From an uncultured Erysipelotrichaceae bacterium (GTDB lineage Bacteria; Bacillota_I; Bacilli_A; Erysipelotrichales; Erysipelotrichaceae): a stretch of DNA of 29,289 bases. Made by a program: the position numbers and the translations under genes. Shown one piece after another: positions 23,397 to 29,289 of this stretch (position 1 is its first letter; each line of letters starts with the position of its first letter). Location: contig CALNCD010000148.1 in the NCBI GenBank assembly GCA_937874965.1, positions 1 through 29,289 of the forward strand, read 5' to 3'. A model generated the notes under the pieces. It did no database searches and had not been told where the DNA came from. It saw nothing but the letters and a program-made list of their open reading frames with translations.

Positions 23397-25119
23397 AATG
23401 GTATGGAACCGTATCCTGGAGTTATTGAAGGGCTATCGTCATTTAATGGTTCTGGCGTTGCTCTTTGCCTGCCTTCAAGTTGTTTTTTCATTAATCATAC
23501 CGATTTATACGGGGTATGCCATTGATCAGATGCTTGGTGTAGCTCAGGTGAACTTTTCCGCATTAGTCGGGATAATCAGTAAAATGGCTGTCTTTACAGT
23601 GATTGCGGTCTTTGCTCAATGGGGATTGACACTGACTTTGAATCAGTTGTCCTACAGCATTATCCATCGTCTGCGCTGTGAATCAGTGGATGTTATTGAG
23701 CACTTGCCGATTAAGACACTGGATGAAAGAGCTCACGGCGATTTCATCAGCCGTGTCGTCACTGATGTAGAGATCATCAGTGATGGATTGATTCAGGGAT
23801 TACCGCAGCTTTTCAGCGGGATCCTGACCATTCTGGGAACCCTTGCCTTCATGTTTTCAATCAGTGCATCGATTACCTTGATTGTTCTGATCAGTACACC
23901 GATCTCGATGATTGTCGCTTCGCAGATTTCCAAGAAATCATATTCCCGATTCAAGCAGCAATCGGCAACCCGCGGGGAATTGACCGGCTATGCCAATGAG
24001 TTTCTGGAGAATCCAATGCTTGTGCGGGTATTCTCGTATCAGGAGGAAACTATTCATTTGTTTTCAGAGATTAATCAACGTCTTTATTCTTCTGGCCAGA
24101 AGGCACAGTTCTATTCATCGCTGACTAATCCCTCAACCCGTTTGATTAACAATACCTTGTATACGCTGATTGGAATTATCGGTGCAATCAGTGCCATGAA
24201 TGGAGGTATGAGCGTTGGTTCGCTCAGTGCTTTCCTGGTGTATTCCACCCAGTTCATGAAACCCTTCAATGAAATATCTGGGGTGCTTACCGAGCTTCAG
24301 AATGCTCTGGCCTCGTTGCAAAGAGTCATTGATCTGCTGGATATGAAACAGGAAATTGAACCGGAAGGATTGCATGAACTGAGTGCGATTGACGGTGCAA
24401 TAGATATGCAGGATGTTGCCTTTTCATACACGGATAAGCCGTTCATCGAGCATTTCTCCATGACGATTGAACCAAAACGGATTGTCGCAATCGTTGGTCC
24501 GACCGGGTGCGGAAAGACGACCCTTATTAACCTTATCATGCGCTTCTATGAGATTAACAGCGGCGTGATCAGGATTGATGACTGGTCATTGGATGACATC
24601 AGCAAGGATTCCTTGCGTCATTCCATTGGCATGGTGCTTCAGGATTCGTGGCTTTTCAAAGGCACTATCAAAGAAAACATTGCGTATGGACGTCCCGATG
24701 CCAGTGATGAAGAGATCATCCAGGTTGCGAAAGAGACCTATCTGCACGACTTTATCCTGCGGATGAAGGATGGTTATGATACTGTGGTCTCAGAAGAGGA
24801 TACGGGCATATCCCAGGGGCAGAAGCAGCTGCTTTGCCTAGCAAGGGTAATTCTCAGCAATCCTCCGGTATTGATTCTGGATGAAGCGACTTCTAATATT
24901 GATACACGAACCGAACGGGCGATTCAAGTCACCATTGATCGCATGATGGAACAGAAGACCAGTATAATCATTGCACACCGTCTATCTACCATTGAGAAAG
25001 CCGATAAGATCATTGTGATGAAGGATGGCCGGATTATTGAAACAGGGAAACATCAGGAACTCTTGAGCAAGCATGGATTCTATTCACAGCTTTACCAAGC
25101 TCAATTTGAGAACCAATAA
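23389..25119 (+). CDS. ABC exporter half-transporter, catalytic ATP-site subunit
   Basis: A 576-residue exporter with six membrane helices and one ATPase domain. Walker A is GPTGCGKTT (Lys376), Walker B LILDEAT has the catalytic Glu499, and the switch histidine is His530 (IAHRLST). The signature motif is degenerate, ISQGQ (474-478) instead of LSGGQ. Together with the upstream subunit this gives one working and one non-working ATP site, the standard heterodimeric exporter arrangement (BmrCD, TM287/288, LmrCD). The substrate may be a drug, lipid or peptide and cannot be told from sequence. The ATG at 23389 is preceded by GGGGGTG; the frame also contains an earlier GTG at 23380. Confidence 0.93.
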   Translation: MTKMVWNRILELLKGYRHLMVLALLFACLQVVFSLIIPIYTGYAIDQMLGVAQVNFSALVGIISKMAVFTVIAVFAQWGLTLTLNQLSYSIIHRLRCESVDVIEHLPIKTLDERAHGDFISRVVTDVEIISDGLIQGLPQLFSGILTILGTLAFMFSISASITLIVLISTPISMIVASQISKKSYSRFKQQSATRGELTGYANEFLENPMLVRVFSYQEETIHLFSEINQRLYSSGQKAQFYSSLTNPSTRLINNTLYTLIGIIGAISAMNGGMSVGSLSAFLVYSTQFMKPFNEISGVLTELQNALASLQRVIDLLDMKQEIEPEGLHELSAIDGAIDMQDVAFSYTDKPFIEHFSMTIEPKRIVAIVGPTGCGKTTLINLIMRFYEINSGVIRIDDWSLDDISKDSLRHSIGMVLQDSWLFKGTIKENIAYGRPDASDEEIIQVAKETYLHDFILRMKDGYDTVVSEEDTGISQGQKQLLCLARVILSNPPVLILDEATSNIDTRTERAIQVTIDRMMEQKTSIIIAHRLSTIEKADKIIVMKDGRIIETGKHQELLSKHGFYSQLYQAQFENQ

Positions 25120-25122
25120 CTG

Positions 25123-25197
25123 AAAAGCCTCAGCCTACGTGAACCGATTCTTTCTCTTTGCAGAAGAATGGAATTCACGCTATAGGTTGAGGCTTTT
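25123..25197. terminator. Long bidirectional hairpin between convergent genes
   Basis: AAAAGCCTCA (25123-25132) pairs with TGAGGCTTTT (25188-25197); inside it CGTGAA (25138-25143) pairs with TTCACG (25174-25179) and ATTCTT (25147-25152) with AAGAAT (25164-25169). It lies between the exporter and the LPXTG gene and can terminate both. Confidence 0.78.
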
Positions 25198-25203
25198 ATC
25201 AGC

Positions 25204-26607
25204 TTATTTCTGGTGTAATGATTGCTTTTTACGAAGAGTAGCGGCAATCAGGATCATCAAGGTTCCTGCTGTCAACGCAAAGAGCCATAACTGGGAATCA
25301 AGTGAACCTGTATTTGGAAGCACTGGAGCAGTGCTGTTTTTCGTATACACGTAGGTGACCTGCTGAGGATCCTGTGTAAATGTTCCGGACGGGTTACCGA
25401 TCGTTTCCTGGAGCGTGTACCCATCAATGGATAGCGCATCCGTGGAATAAGTGCTGCCAACCGTTCCTGATAACGTTTTGGCGTCAGCTAGATGCGTATT
25501 GTTTTCATCAACATAGTTGATCACGACTTGCCCTTGTTGAACCGGGGATAGGCTGTCTTTGGTATAGATGTAGGTGACTGTTTGAGTTTCATTGCTGAAT
25601 ACGCCGGCAGGCTGTCCGAGAACTTCCTTGAACGTATAGCCTTCAAACGCCAACTGTTCGCTGGAATAAGCGCTGCCGATATCACCGGTTAACTGTATCG
25701 TGTCTCTAAGCGAAGTATTGTTTTCGTCAAGATAGCTGACAATGACCTGCCCTTTTCCAACCGGAGGAATACTGTTCTTGGTATAGACATATGTTACGGA
25801 TTGCGGGGCTAGAGTATAGCTTCCTGATTCGTTGCCTTTGACCTCAGTCAGGGTATAGCCGCTGATGTCTGTCCGTTGGACTTGGTACGGTGAACCGATT
25901 TCCCCGCTTAGCTGAGTATCTTCGTGCAGGCTCTTGTTGTCTTGATCCACATAGTGAACAGTTACCGATCCTGTACCTGTCCATTTTGCATAGACCGTTG
26001 TATCCTGACTCAAAGGTGAACTGAAATTATAGACCTGTGTCAGAGCGGCATCGCTGAACCAATTGACGAAGGTCATTCCTTCGAAGGTAGGATCAGCCGG
26101 ACGGGTTGGTGTCGAACCGGGAATGACAGAAATCGGATCAACTGATGAACCGCCGTTGCTGTCGAAGGTCAAAGTTGCGGAATTGAGGACTTCAAAGACA
26201 TAAGCCCCTGTGCCGACATTCCCGGTTCCGTCAGTAATCTGAATGGATAGTGTTCCGGTTCCTGCTGATGTCGGTGTACCGCTGAAACGGATATAGGCAT
26301 AGTCATAGACGGTGAAACCGTTGACGAGATGCTCGCCATAATAATCGATGTCGTAGCGGAGCCAATCGAGGTTTTCACTGGATACAATCTTTATTGGAGC
26401 AATCCCAGAACCATAAGGATTACCAGCATAAGGTACATCCTGAATCTGTGATGAAGTAATACTAACAGGCAGATTGGTATAGGCCGTGTAATCATAGGTT
26501 GCTGCCAAGGTTGCTTTCGTTGATGTGAGAACAAAGAGTGAAGCAACAAGAGCGAACGCCAAAGCAAAATGGCTTATAAAGCTTAGTAAACGATTTTTAG
26601 ATGTCAT
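25204..26607 (-). CDS. LPXTG-anchored surface protein with MucBP repeats
   Basis: A 467-residue sortase substrate. A signal peptide (about 1-36) is followed by an N-terminal immunoglobulin-like domain (about 40-142), a Listeria-Bacteroides (InlB B-type, Flg_new) repeat (about 145-209, ending in TTVYAKW), three MucBP-type repeats (213-278, 286-351, 358-423), and the sorting signal LPNTG at 430-434 with a hydrophobic helix and a basic KKQSLHQK tail. Sortase would attach it to the peptidoglycan. Such proteins usually act as adhesins or mucus-binding proteins; the true ligand is unknown. AAAGGAGA precedes the start. No sortase gene lies in the window. Confidence 0.9.
   Translation of the reverse strand: MTSKNRLLSFISHFALAFALVASLFVLTSTKATLAATYDYTAYTNLPVSITSSQIQDVPYAGNPYGSGIAPIKIVSSENLDWLRYDIDYYGEHLVNGFTVYDYAYIRFSGTPTSAGTGTLSIQITDGTGNVGTGAYVFEVLNSATLTFDSNGGSSVDPISVIPGSTPTRPADPTFEGMTFVNWFSDAALTQVYNFSSPLSQDTTVYAKWTGTGSVTVHYVDQDNKSLHEDTQLSGEIGSPYQVQRTDISGYTLTEVKGNESGSYTLAPQSVTYVYTKNSIPPVGKGQVIVSYLDENNTSLRDTIQLTGDIGSAYSSEQLAFEGYTFKEVLGQPAGVFSNETQTVTYIYTKDSLSPVQQGQVVINYVDENNTHLADAKTLSGTVGSTYSTDALSIDGYTLQETIGNPSGTFTQDPQQVTYVYTKNSTAPVLPNTGSLDSQLWLFALTAGTLMILIAATLRKKQSLHQK
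25339..25971 (-). repeat. Three tandem MucBP repeats inside the LPXTG gene
   Basis: Three units of about 216-219 nt encode residues 213-278, 286-351 and 358-423. Each starts with a variant of GxVxVxYVDENN, contains xLSGxIGSxY and an 'xGYTL' strand, and ends in VTYVYTK. Repeats two and three are the most alike. Such tandem copies can expand or contract by recombination. Confidence 0.85.
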
Positions 26608-26639
26608 TGTGAATCTCCTTTAAAACTTTAGGTACACTC

Positions 26640-26668
26640 ATTATGACATATTTATACACAATTAACAA
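26640..26668 (-). promoter_or_regulatory. Promoter of the LPXTG gene
   Basis: On the minus strand, TTGTTA (26663-26668) lies 17 nt from CATAAT (26640-26645), which has the extended TGT before it. The leader is about 25 nt and carries AAAGGAGA. Confidence 0.6.
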
Positions 26669-26726
26669 TAAAAACATTTAATATATAATAGTTTGTAATC
26701 AGTAAACAGAAGAATTAATATATGAG

Positions 26727-26920
26727 ATGGTTATTGAAGATCTACAGACCGATGCATCTGAGGTATTGAGCGGAACAATCTCAGCGATACGGCTGAATAG
26801 TGCTCGGGTTGTTTCCTAGGAAATCCGGACTGGTCAGCGCTTATTCGTGATGGCTCTGCACTGGATTTGCGCTTCTGTTCAAAGTCACTTATAATAGTCT
26901 CAGAGGTATTTTATGGATAG
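26727..26920 (+). pseudogene. atpC: Probable atpC (ATP synthase epsilon subunit) relic
   Basis: Two short frames join by a one-base frameshift near 26810. The first, 26727-26819, reads TDASEVLSGTISAIRLNSA; the second, through 26816-26920, reads SGCFLGNPDWSAL, then DLRF and finally IIVSEVF before TAG. Aligned by eye without gaps to the conserved N-terminal epsilon pattern (TPxxxxxxGxVxxIxLxxxxGxxGxLPxHxPL, LR, then VSGGF), the spacing fits, with G, P, L, LR and VS..F at the expected places. The normal protein is about 135 residues; here only some 65 remain. The fragment overlaps the ywzB start by 8 nt, exactly where atpC lies in Bacillus-type genomes. The match is from memory and weak in identity, so it needs a profile search. 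Confidence 0.45.
26867..26895 (+). promoter_or_regulatory. Promoter of ywzB
   Basis: TTGCGC (26867-26872), a 17-nt spacer and a perfect TATAAT (26890-26895). It lies inside the atpC-like relic. CAGAGG follows before the ATG at 26913. Confidence 0.65.
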
Positions 26921-27110
26921 TCAGGTTATTCTCAGGATTGCTGTACACTTTGTGTGTTTCATTGCCGCCTTGGCTGCTTTAAGCGGCGTGGACTTCTCCA
27001 AGTTCATGCGTTCTGGTAAAGCGTTTCAGATGCAGTTGCTCTATGTGCTTCTTTCAATTGCATTAGGGTATGGTGTTGCGCAATTCTTTATGAGTATTTC
27101 AATATATTAG
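26913..27110 (+). CDS. ywzB: DUF1146 membrane protein YwzB
   Basis: A 65-residue integral membrane protein with two helices (about 5-24 and 40-60). The spacing and motif VHFVCFIAALAALSGVDFSKF followed by a basic turn and LLYVLLSIALGYGVAQFF are typical of the DUF1146 family, which in many Firmicutes lies directly after atpC and near murA and mbl. Its function is unknown. It is probably transcribed from its own promoter now that no complete atpC precedes it. Confidence 0.87.
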   Translation: MDSQVILRIAVHFVCFIAALAALSGVDFSKFMRSGKAFQMQLLYVLLSIALGYGVAQFFMSISIY

Positions 27111-27129
27111 GAAATCCATGATTAAAAAA

Positions 27130-27138
27130 TGCTATAAT
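27130..27138 (+). promoter_or_regulatory. Extended -10 promoter of mbl
   Basis: TGCTATAAT at 27130-27138 is a perfect extended -10; no good -35 is seen. GGAGG precedes the ATG at 27169. Confidence 0.55.
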
Positions 27139-27168
27139 ATTTCTGCGTGACTGTATGGAGGTATAAAC

Positions 27169-28161
27169 ATGTTATTCAGCAAAGAAGTCGGTATTGATTT
27201 AGGAACAGCGAACTGTTTGATTTATGTTAAAGGCGAAGGAATTGTCCTCGATGAACCTTCTGTCGTTTCAATAGATGCGGAAACCAAGAAGTGCTTGGCC
27301 GTCGGAACGGATGCCAAAGAAATGCTGGGACGTACGCCTGGCCGTGTCTTAGCAATCCGTCCTTTGAAAGACGGGGTTATTGCTGACTTTGAAGTGACTG
27401 AAATGATGTTGCAGTACTTTATCCGGAAACTGAATCTGAAGGGCATGTTTTCCCGTCCGACAATTCTGATCTGCTGCCCATCGAATATTACGTCCGTTGA
27501 GCGCAATGCAATCCGGGATGCTGCTTACCGTGCAGGAGCGAAGAAGGTCTTCATTGAAGAGGAACCTAAGGTTGCTGCCATCGGCGCCGGACTGGACATT
27601 GCGAAGCCAAGCGGTTCCATGGTGCTTGACATCGGCGGCGGAACGACGGATGTCGCAATCCTTTCTTTAGGTGAAATCGTAACCAGCACTTCCTTGAAGA
27701 TTGCCGGTGATAAGATTGACCGTGATATCATCAAATATGTCAAGGATTCATACAAGCTCCTAATCGGAGACAGAACTGCTGAAGAAATCAAAGTGCATAT
27801 CGGAACAGCCTATGTGGATGCTTCTCAATCCGAAACGATGAAAATCAGCGGCCGTGATCTGGTTACAGGGTTACCGCATACCATTACGATTTCATCGGAA
27901 GAAACAGAATTGGCCATGCGTGAAAGTCTTCAGGACATTGTCCGGGCGTGCCGTACTGTGCTTGAACAGACGCCTCCAGAACTCTCTGCAGATATCATTA
28001 CCCGGGGTATCGTCTTAACAGGCGGAGGAGCGTTGCTGCGCGGGCTTGATCAGCTGCTGATGAATGAACTGGGTATTCCTGTCTTTGTTGCTGAAAATGC
28101 ATTGCGGTGTGTGGCTGAAGGCACAGGAATTATGCTGGAGAACTTACATTTGATTCAATAA
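27169..28161 (+). CDS. mbl: Rod shape-determining protein, MreB/Mbl family
   Basis: A bacterial actin that forms membrane-associated filaments guiding lateral cell-wall synthesis. The 330-residue protein has the actin-fold nucleotide motifs: phosphate 1 GIDLGTANCLIYVKGEG, connect 1, phosphate 2 LDIGGGTTDVAILSLG and the adenosine motif GIVLTGGGALLRG. MreB, Mbl and MreBH cannot be separated with certainty by eye; I use mbl because it follows ywzB, as in Bacillus, and not mreCD. The terminator overlaps its stop codon. It implies that the host is, or descends from, a rod. Confidence 0.93.
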   Translation: MLFSKEVGIDLGTANCLIYVKGEGIVLDEPSVVSIDAETKKCLAVGTDAKEMLGRTPGRVLAIRPLKDGVIADFEVTEMMLQYFIRKLNLKGMFSRPTILICCPSNITSVERNAIRDAAYRAGAKKVFIEEEPKVAAIGAGLDIAKPSGSMVLDIGGGTTDVAILSLGEIVTSTSLKIAGDKIDRDIIKYVKDSYKLLIGDRTAEEIKVHIGTAYVDASQSETMKISGRDLVTGLPHTITISSEETELAMRESLQDIVRACRTVLEQTPPELSADIITRGIVLTGGGALLRGLDQLLMNELGIPVFVAENALRCVAEGTGIMLENLHLIQ

Positions 28162-28181
28162 GGAGCATTGCTCCTTTTTTT
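28160..28181 (+). terminator. mbl terminator overlapping the stop codon
   Basis: AAGGAGC (28160-28166) pairs with GCTCCTT (28170-28176) around ATT, followed by Ts to 28181. The left arm uses the last two bases of the TAA stop. Confidence 0.8.
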
Positions 28182-28198
28182 CAAGAAAGGATGAGGGT

Positions 28199-28639
28199 AT
28201 GACTATTCTAATCAGTGCTTGCCTGTGCGGCGTGAACTGCCGTTATGATGGAAAAAACAATGATCAGCAATTTATTCAGCGTTTTCCTGAGCACACATTC
28301 ATTCAGGTCTGTCCGGAACAGCTGGGAGGGTTGCCTACACCACGTCCACCGGCAGAAATCAGAGGAACCGAAGTCGTCAGTGCATGTGCCAATGTGACCG
28401 AGGCATTCAATGCGGGGGCATCACGAAGTGTCTCACTGGCATTGGAACATGGCTGTGAGCTGGCGATTCTCAAAGAACGAAGCCCATCGTGCGGGAAAGG
28501 CAGAATCTATGATGGATCTTTCTCCCATCAATTGGTGGAGGGAAATGGGATAACAGCTCAAGCACTCATGGATGCTGGAATCCAGGTTATGGGTGAACAG
28601 GAAGCCCTTGTGTTCCTGCAGGGGCTCTGTGATGATTAG
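28199..28639 (+). CDS. DUF523 family protein
   Basis: A 146-residue protein with the DUF523 (YbbK-like) signature: SACLCGVNCRYDG at the N-terminus with Cys8, Cys10 and Cys14, then CPEQLGGLPTPRPPAEI and SPSCGKGRIYDG. The conserved cysteines suggest metal or cluster binding, but no activity is firmly assigned. GAGGG lies before the ATG. The stop overlaps the next gene by 8 nt, so it heads a small operon with a GNAT enzyme and a membrane protein. Confidence 0.88.
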   Translation: MTILISACLCGVNCRYDGKNNDQQFIQRFPEHTFIQVCPEQLGGLPTPRPPAEIRGTEVVSACANVTEAFNAGASRSVSLALEHGCELAILKERSPSCGKGRIYDGSFSHQLVEGNGITAQALMDAGIQVMGEQEALVFLQGLCDD

Positions 28640-29114
28640 GTCGATTCAAAGGCATGAAATCAAGGTTCTGCAACGGCTGATTCAAGCATTAGCTGATCAT
28701 GAAGGCAGACCAGAAGCAGCTACAATCACAACAGATCAATTGGATAACCTGCTGTTTCACGACAAGCTATTTGAAGGCCTGTTTCTGTGCTGCGATGAGT
28801 TTCCAGTCGGGTATGCCTTGTACTCGATGAGTGCCTCATCGTTTACTGGACAGAAGCGTATTGACCTGGAGGATTACTATGTCGATGTGAACTATCGCAA
28901 TGCGGGACTAGGCAAGGAAATCATGCTCCATCTGGTGGAACTTGCTTTGCAACGCGGATGCCAGTCCTTGCAATGGGGATGTCTTCACACGAATCATTCA
29001 GGGTTGTCCTATTATGAGCATTTAGGCGCAAAAGAAGACAATTCGCATCAGATTCTTTATTTTGATCTGGAAACTATGTTATATTTAAGGCGTATGAAAG
29101 AAGGTAAATTATGA
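28632..29114 (+). CDS. GNAT family N-acetyltransferase
   Basis: A 160-residue acetyl-CoA-dependent transferase. The acetyl-CoA pyrophosphate loop is DYYVDVNYRNAGLGKEIM (R/QxxGxG pattern as RNAGLG), followed by a helix, and the C-terminal GLSYYEHLGAKE is typical of motif B. The layout resembles diamine/spermidine N-acetyltransferases (SSAT-like), but the substrate is not proven. The frame extends upstream to 28572 inside the DUF523 gene; I chose the ATG at 28632, which gives the normal N-terminus. Ribosome binding is weak (GGGG), so coupling to DUF523 is likely. Its TGA overlaps the next ATG as ATGA. Confidence 0.88.
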   Translation: MIRSIQRHEIKVLQRLIQALADHEGRPEAATITTDQLDNLLFHDKLFEGLFLCCDEFPVGYALYSMSASSFTGQKRIDLEDYYVDVNYRNAGLGKEIMLHLVELALQRGCQSLQWGCLHTNHSGLSYYEHLGAKEDNSHQILYFDLETMLYLRRMKEGKL

Positions 29115-29289
29115 ATACTGAATCAAAAAAGAACGTTGTTGATGGCTATGGAGAATCGTCCTTTGTCTCATCACGGACCTATAATATCGCCATAGGCTTA
29201 TTTTTGTTCTGGGGATTTCTCTTCGGGGATTTCGTGATGATGAACTTGATGACAATTTTCTCCGCACTGCCGTTTCTGACAAACTCCAT
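29111..29289 (+). CDS. Membrane protein, N-terminal part (cut by the window end)
   Basis: The frame opens with ATG at 29111 inside the GNAT stop (ATGA) and stays open to the end of the window, giving about 59 residues. A hydrophilic N-terminus of about 25 residues is followed by hydrophobic stretches (IAIGLFLFWGFLFGDFVMM and a second beginning near LMTIFS). This looks like the start of a multi-pass membrane protein, possibly of the Bax inhibitor-1 type, but that identification is weak. AAGG about 8 bases before the start is the ribosome binding site. Confidence 0.6.
   Translation, partial: MNTESKKNVVDGYGESSFVSSRTYNIAIGLFLFWGFLFGDFVMMNLMTIFSALPFLTNS

Noticed and set aside
25139..25354. 71-codon plus-strand frame after the exporter
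   Set aside because: It starts in the terminator hairpin and overlaps the 3' end of the LPXTG gene on the other strand; no motif or ribosome binding site.
1..29289. CRISPR array, tRNA, rRNA, transposase gene, toxin-antitoxin or phage-defence system
   Set aside because: I looked for regularly spaced short repeats, tRNA cloverleaf ends, DDE or tyrosine recombinase motifs and small paired toxin genes and found none I could support.

Overview
The window looks like a chromosomal stretch from a low-to-medium-GC Firmicute. It shows strong GGAGG-type ribosome binding sites, extended -10 promoters, U-tailed terminators, and the classic rpmE-tdk-prfA-prmC-(tsaC)-rpiB-glyA-upp order, with a ywzB(DUF1146)-mbl pair further on. 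An Erysipelotrichia-like host is my best guess, but that is inference; no rRNA or tRNA is present to settle it.

Layout. 1-1.2 kb: the end of an unknown gene and a lipoprotein that may be a beta-propeller. 1.3-2.6 kb: murA. 2.7-5.7 kb: pflB-pflA, the anaerobic pyruvate to formate and acetyl-CoA system. 5.8-7.9 kb: a calcineurin-like phosphoesterase, a two-repeat lipoprotein and a two-helix membrane peptide. 7.98-8.40 kb: a gene-free segment that reads as a decayed, ORF-less group II intron. 8.45-10.7 kb: the ACT-domain regulator plus UPF0210 pair and a DUF218 (YdcF/SanA) protein. 10.7-12.7 kb: a membrane-anchored XRE regulator on the minus strand, a 400-nt control region, and a broken secreted TIG/RCC1 protein. 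12.7-19.3 kb: the housekeeping block rpmE, tdk, prfA, prmC, an alpha/beta hydrolase, tsaC, rpiB, glyA and upp. 19.6-26.6 kb: an accessory block with an ECF sigma/anti-sigma pair (minus), a small membrane protein with a heterodimeric ABC exporter (plus), and an LPXTG-anchored MucBP surface protein (minus). 26.7-29.3 kb: a probable atpC relic, ywzB, mbl, a DUF523 protein, a GNAT acetyltransferase and the start of a membrane protein.

How the genes fit together. The housekeeping block couples translation termination (RF1 and its PrmC methylase), tRNA t6A synthesis (TsaC), nucleotide salvage (Tdk, Upp), and pentose and one-carbon metabolism (RpiB, GlyA), with many genes overlapping by 1-14 nt. In Bacillus-type genomes the F1Fo-ATP synthase operon lies between upp and ywzB. 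Here that position holds the surface/export/sigma cassette instead, and a frameshifted fragment resembling the ATP synthase epsilon subunit overlaps the ywzB start. I read this as the scar of a lost or relocated atp operon.

The most interesting signals are this atp scar, the degenerate group II intron whose 3' end abuts the ACT/UPF0210 promoter, the sigma/exporter/surface-protein cassette, and the broken RCC1 protein beside a membrane-bound XRE regulator. I did not find a CRISPR array, tRNA, rRNA, transposase gene or recognisable phage-defence system.
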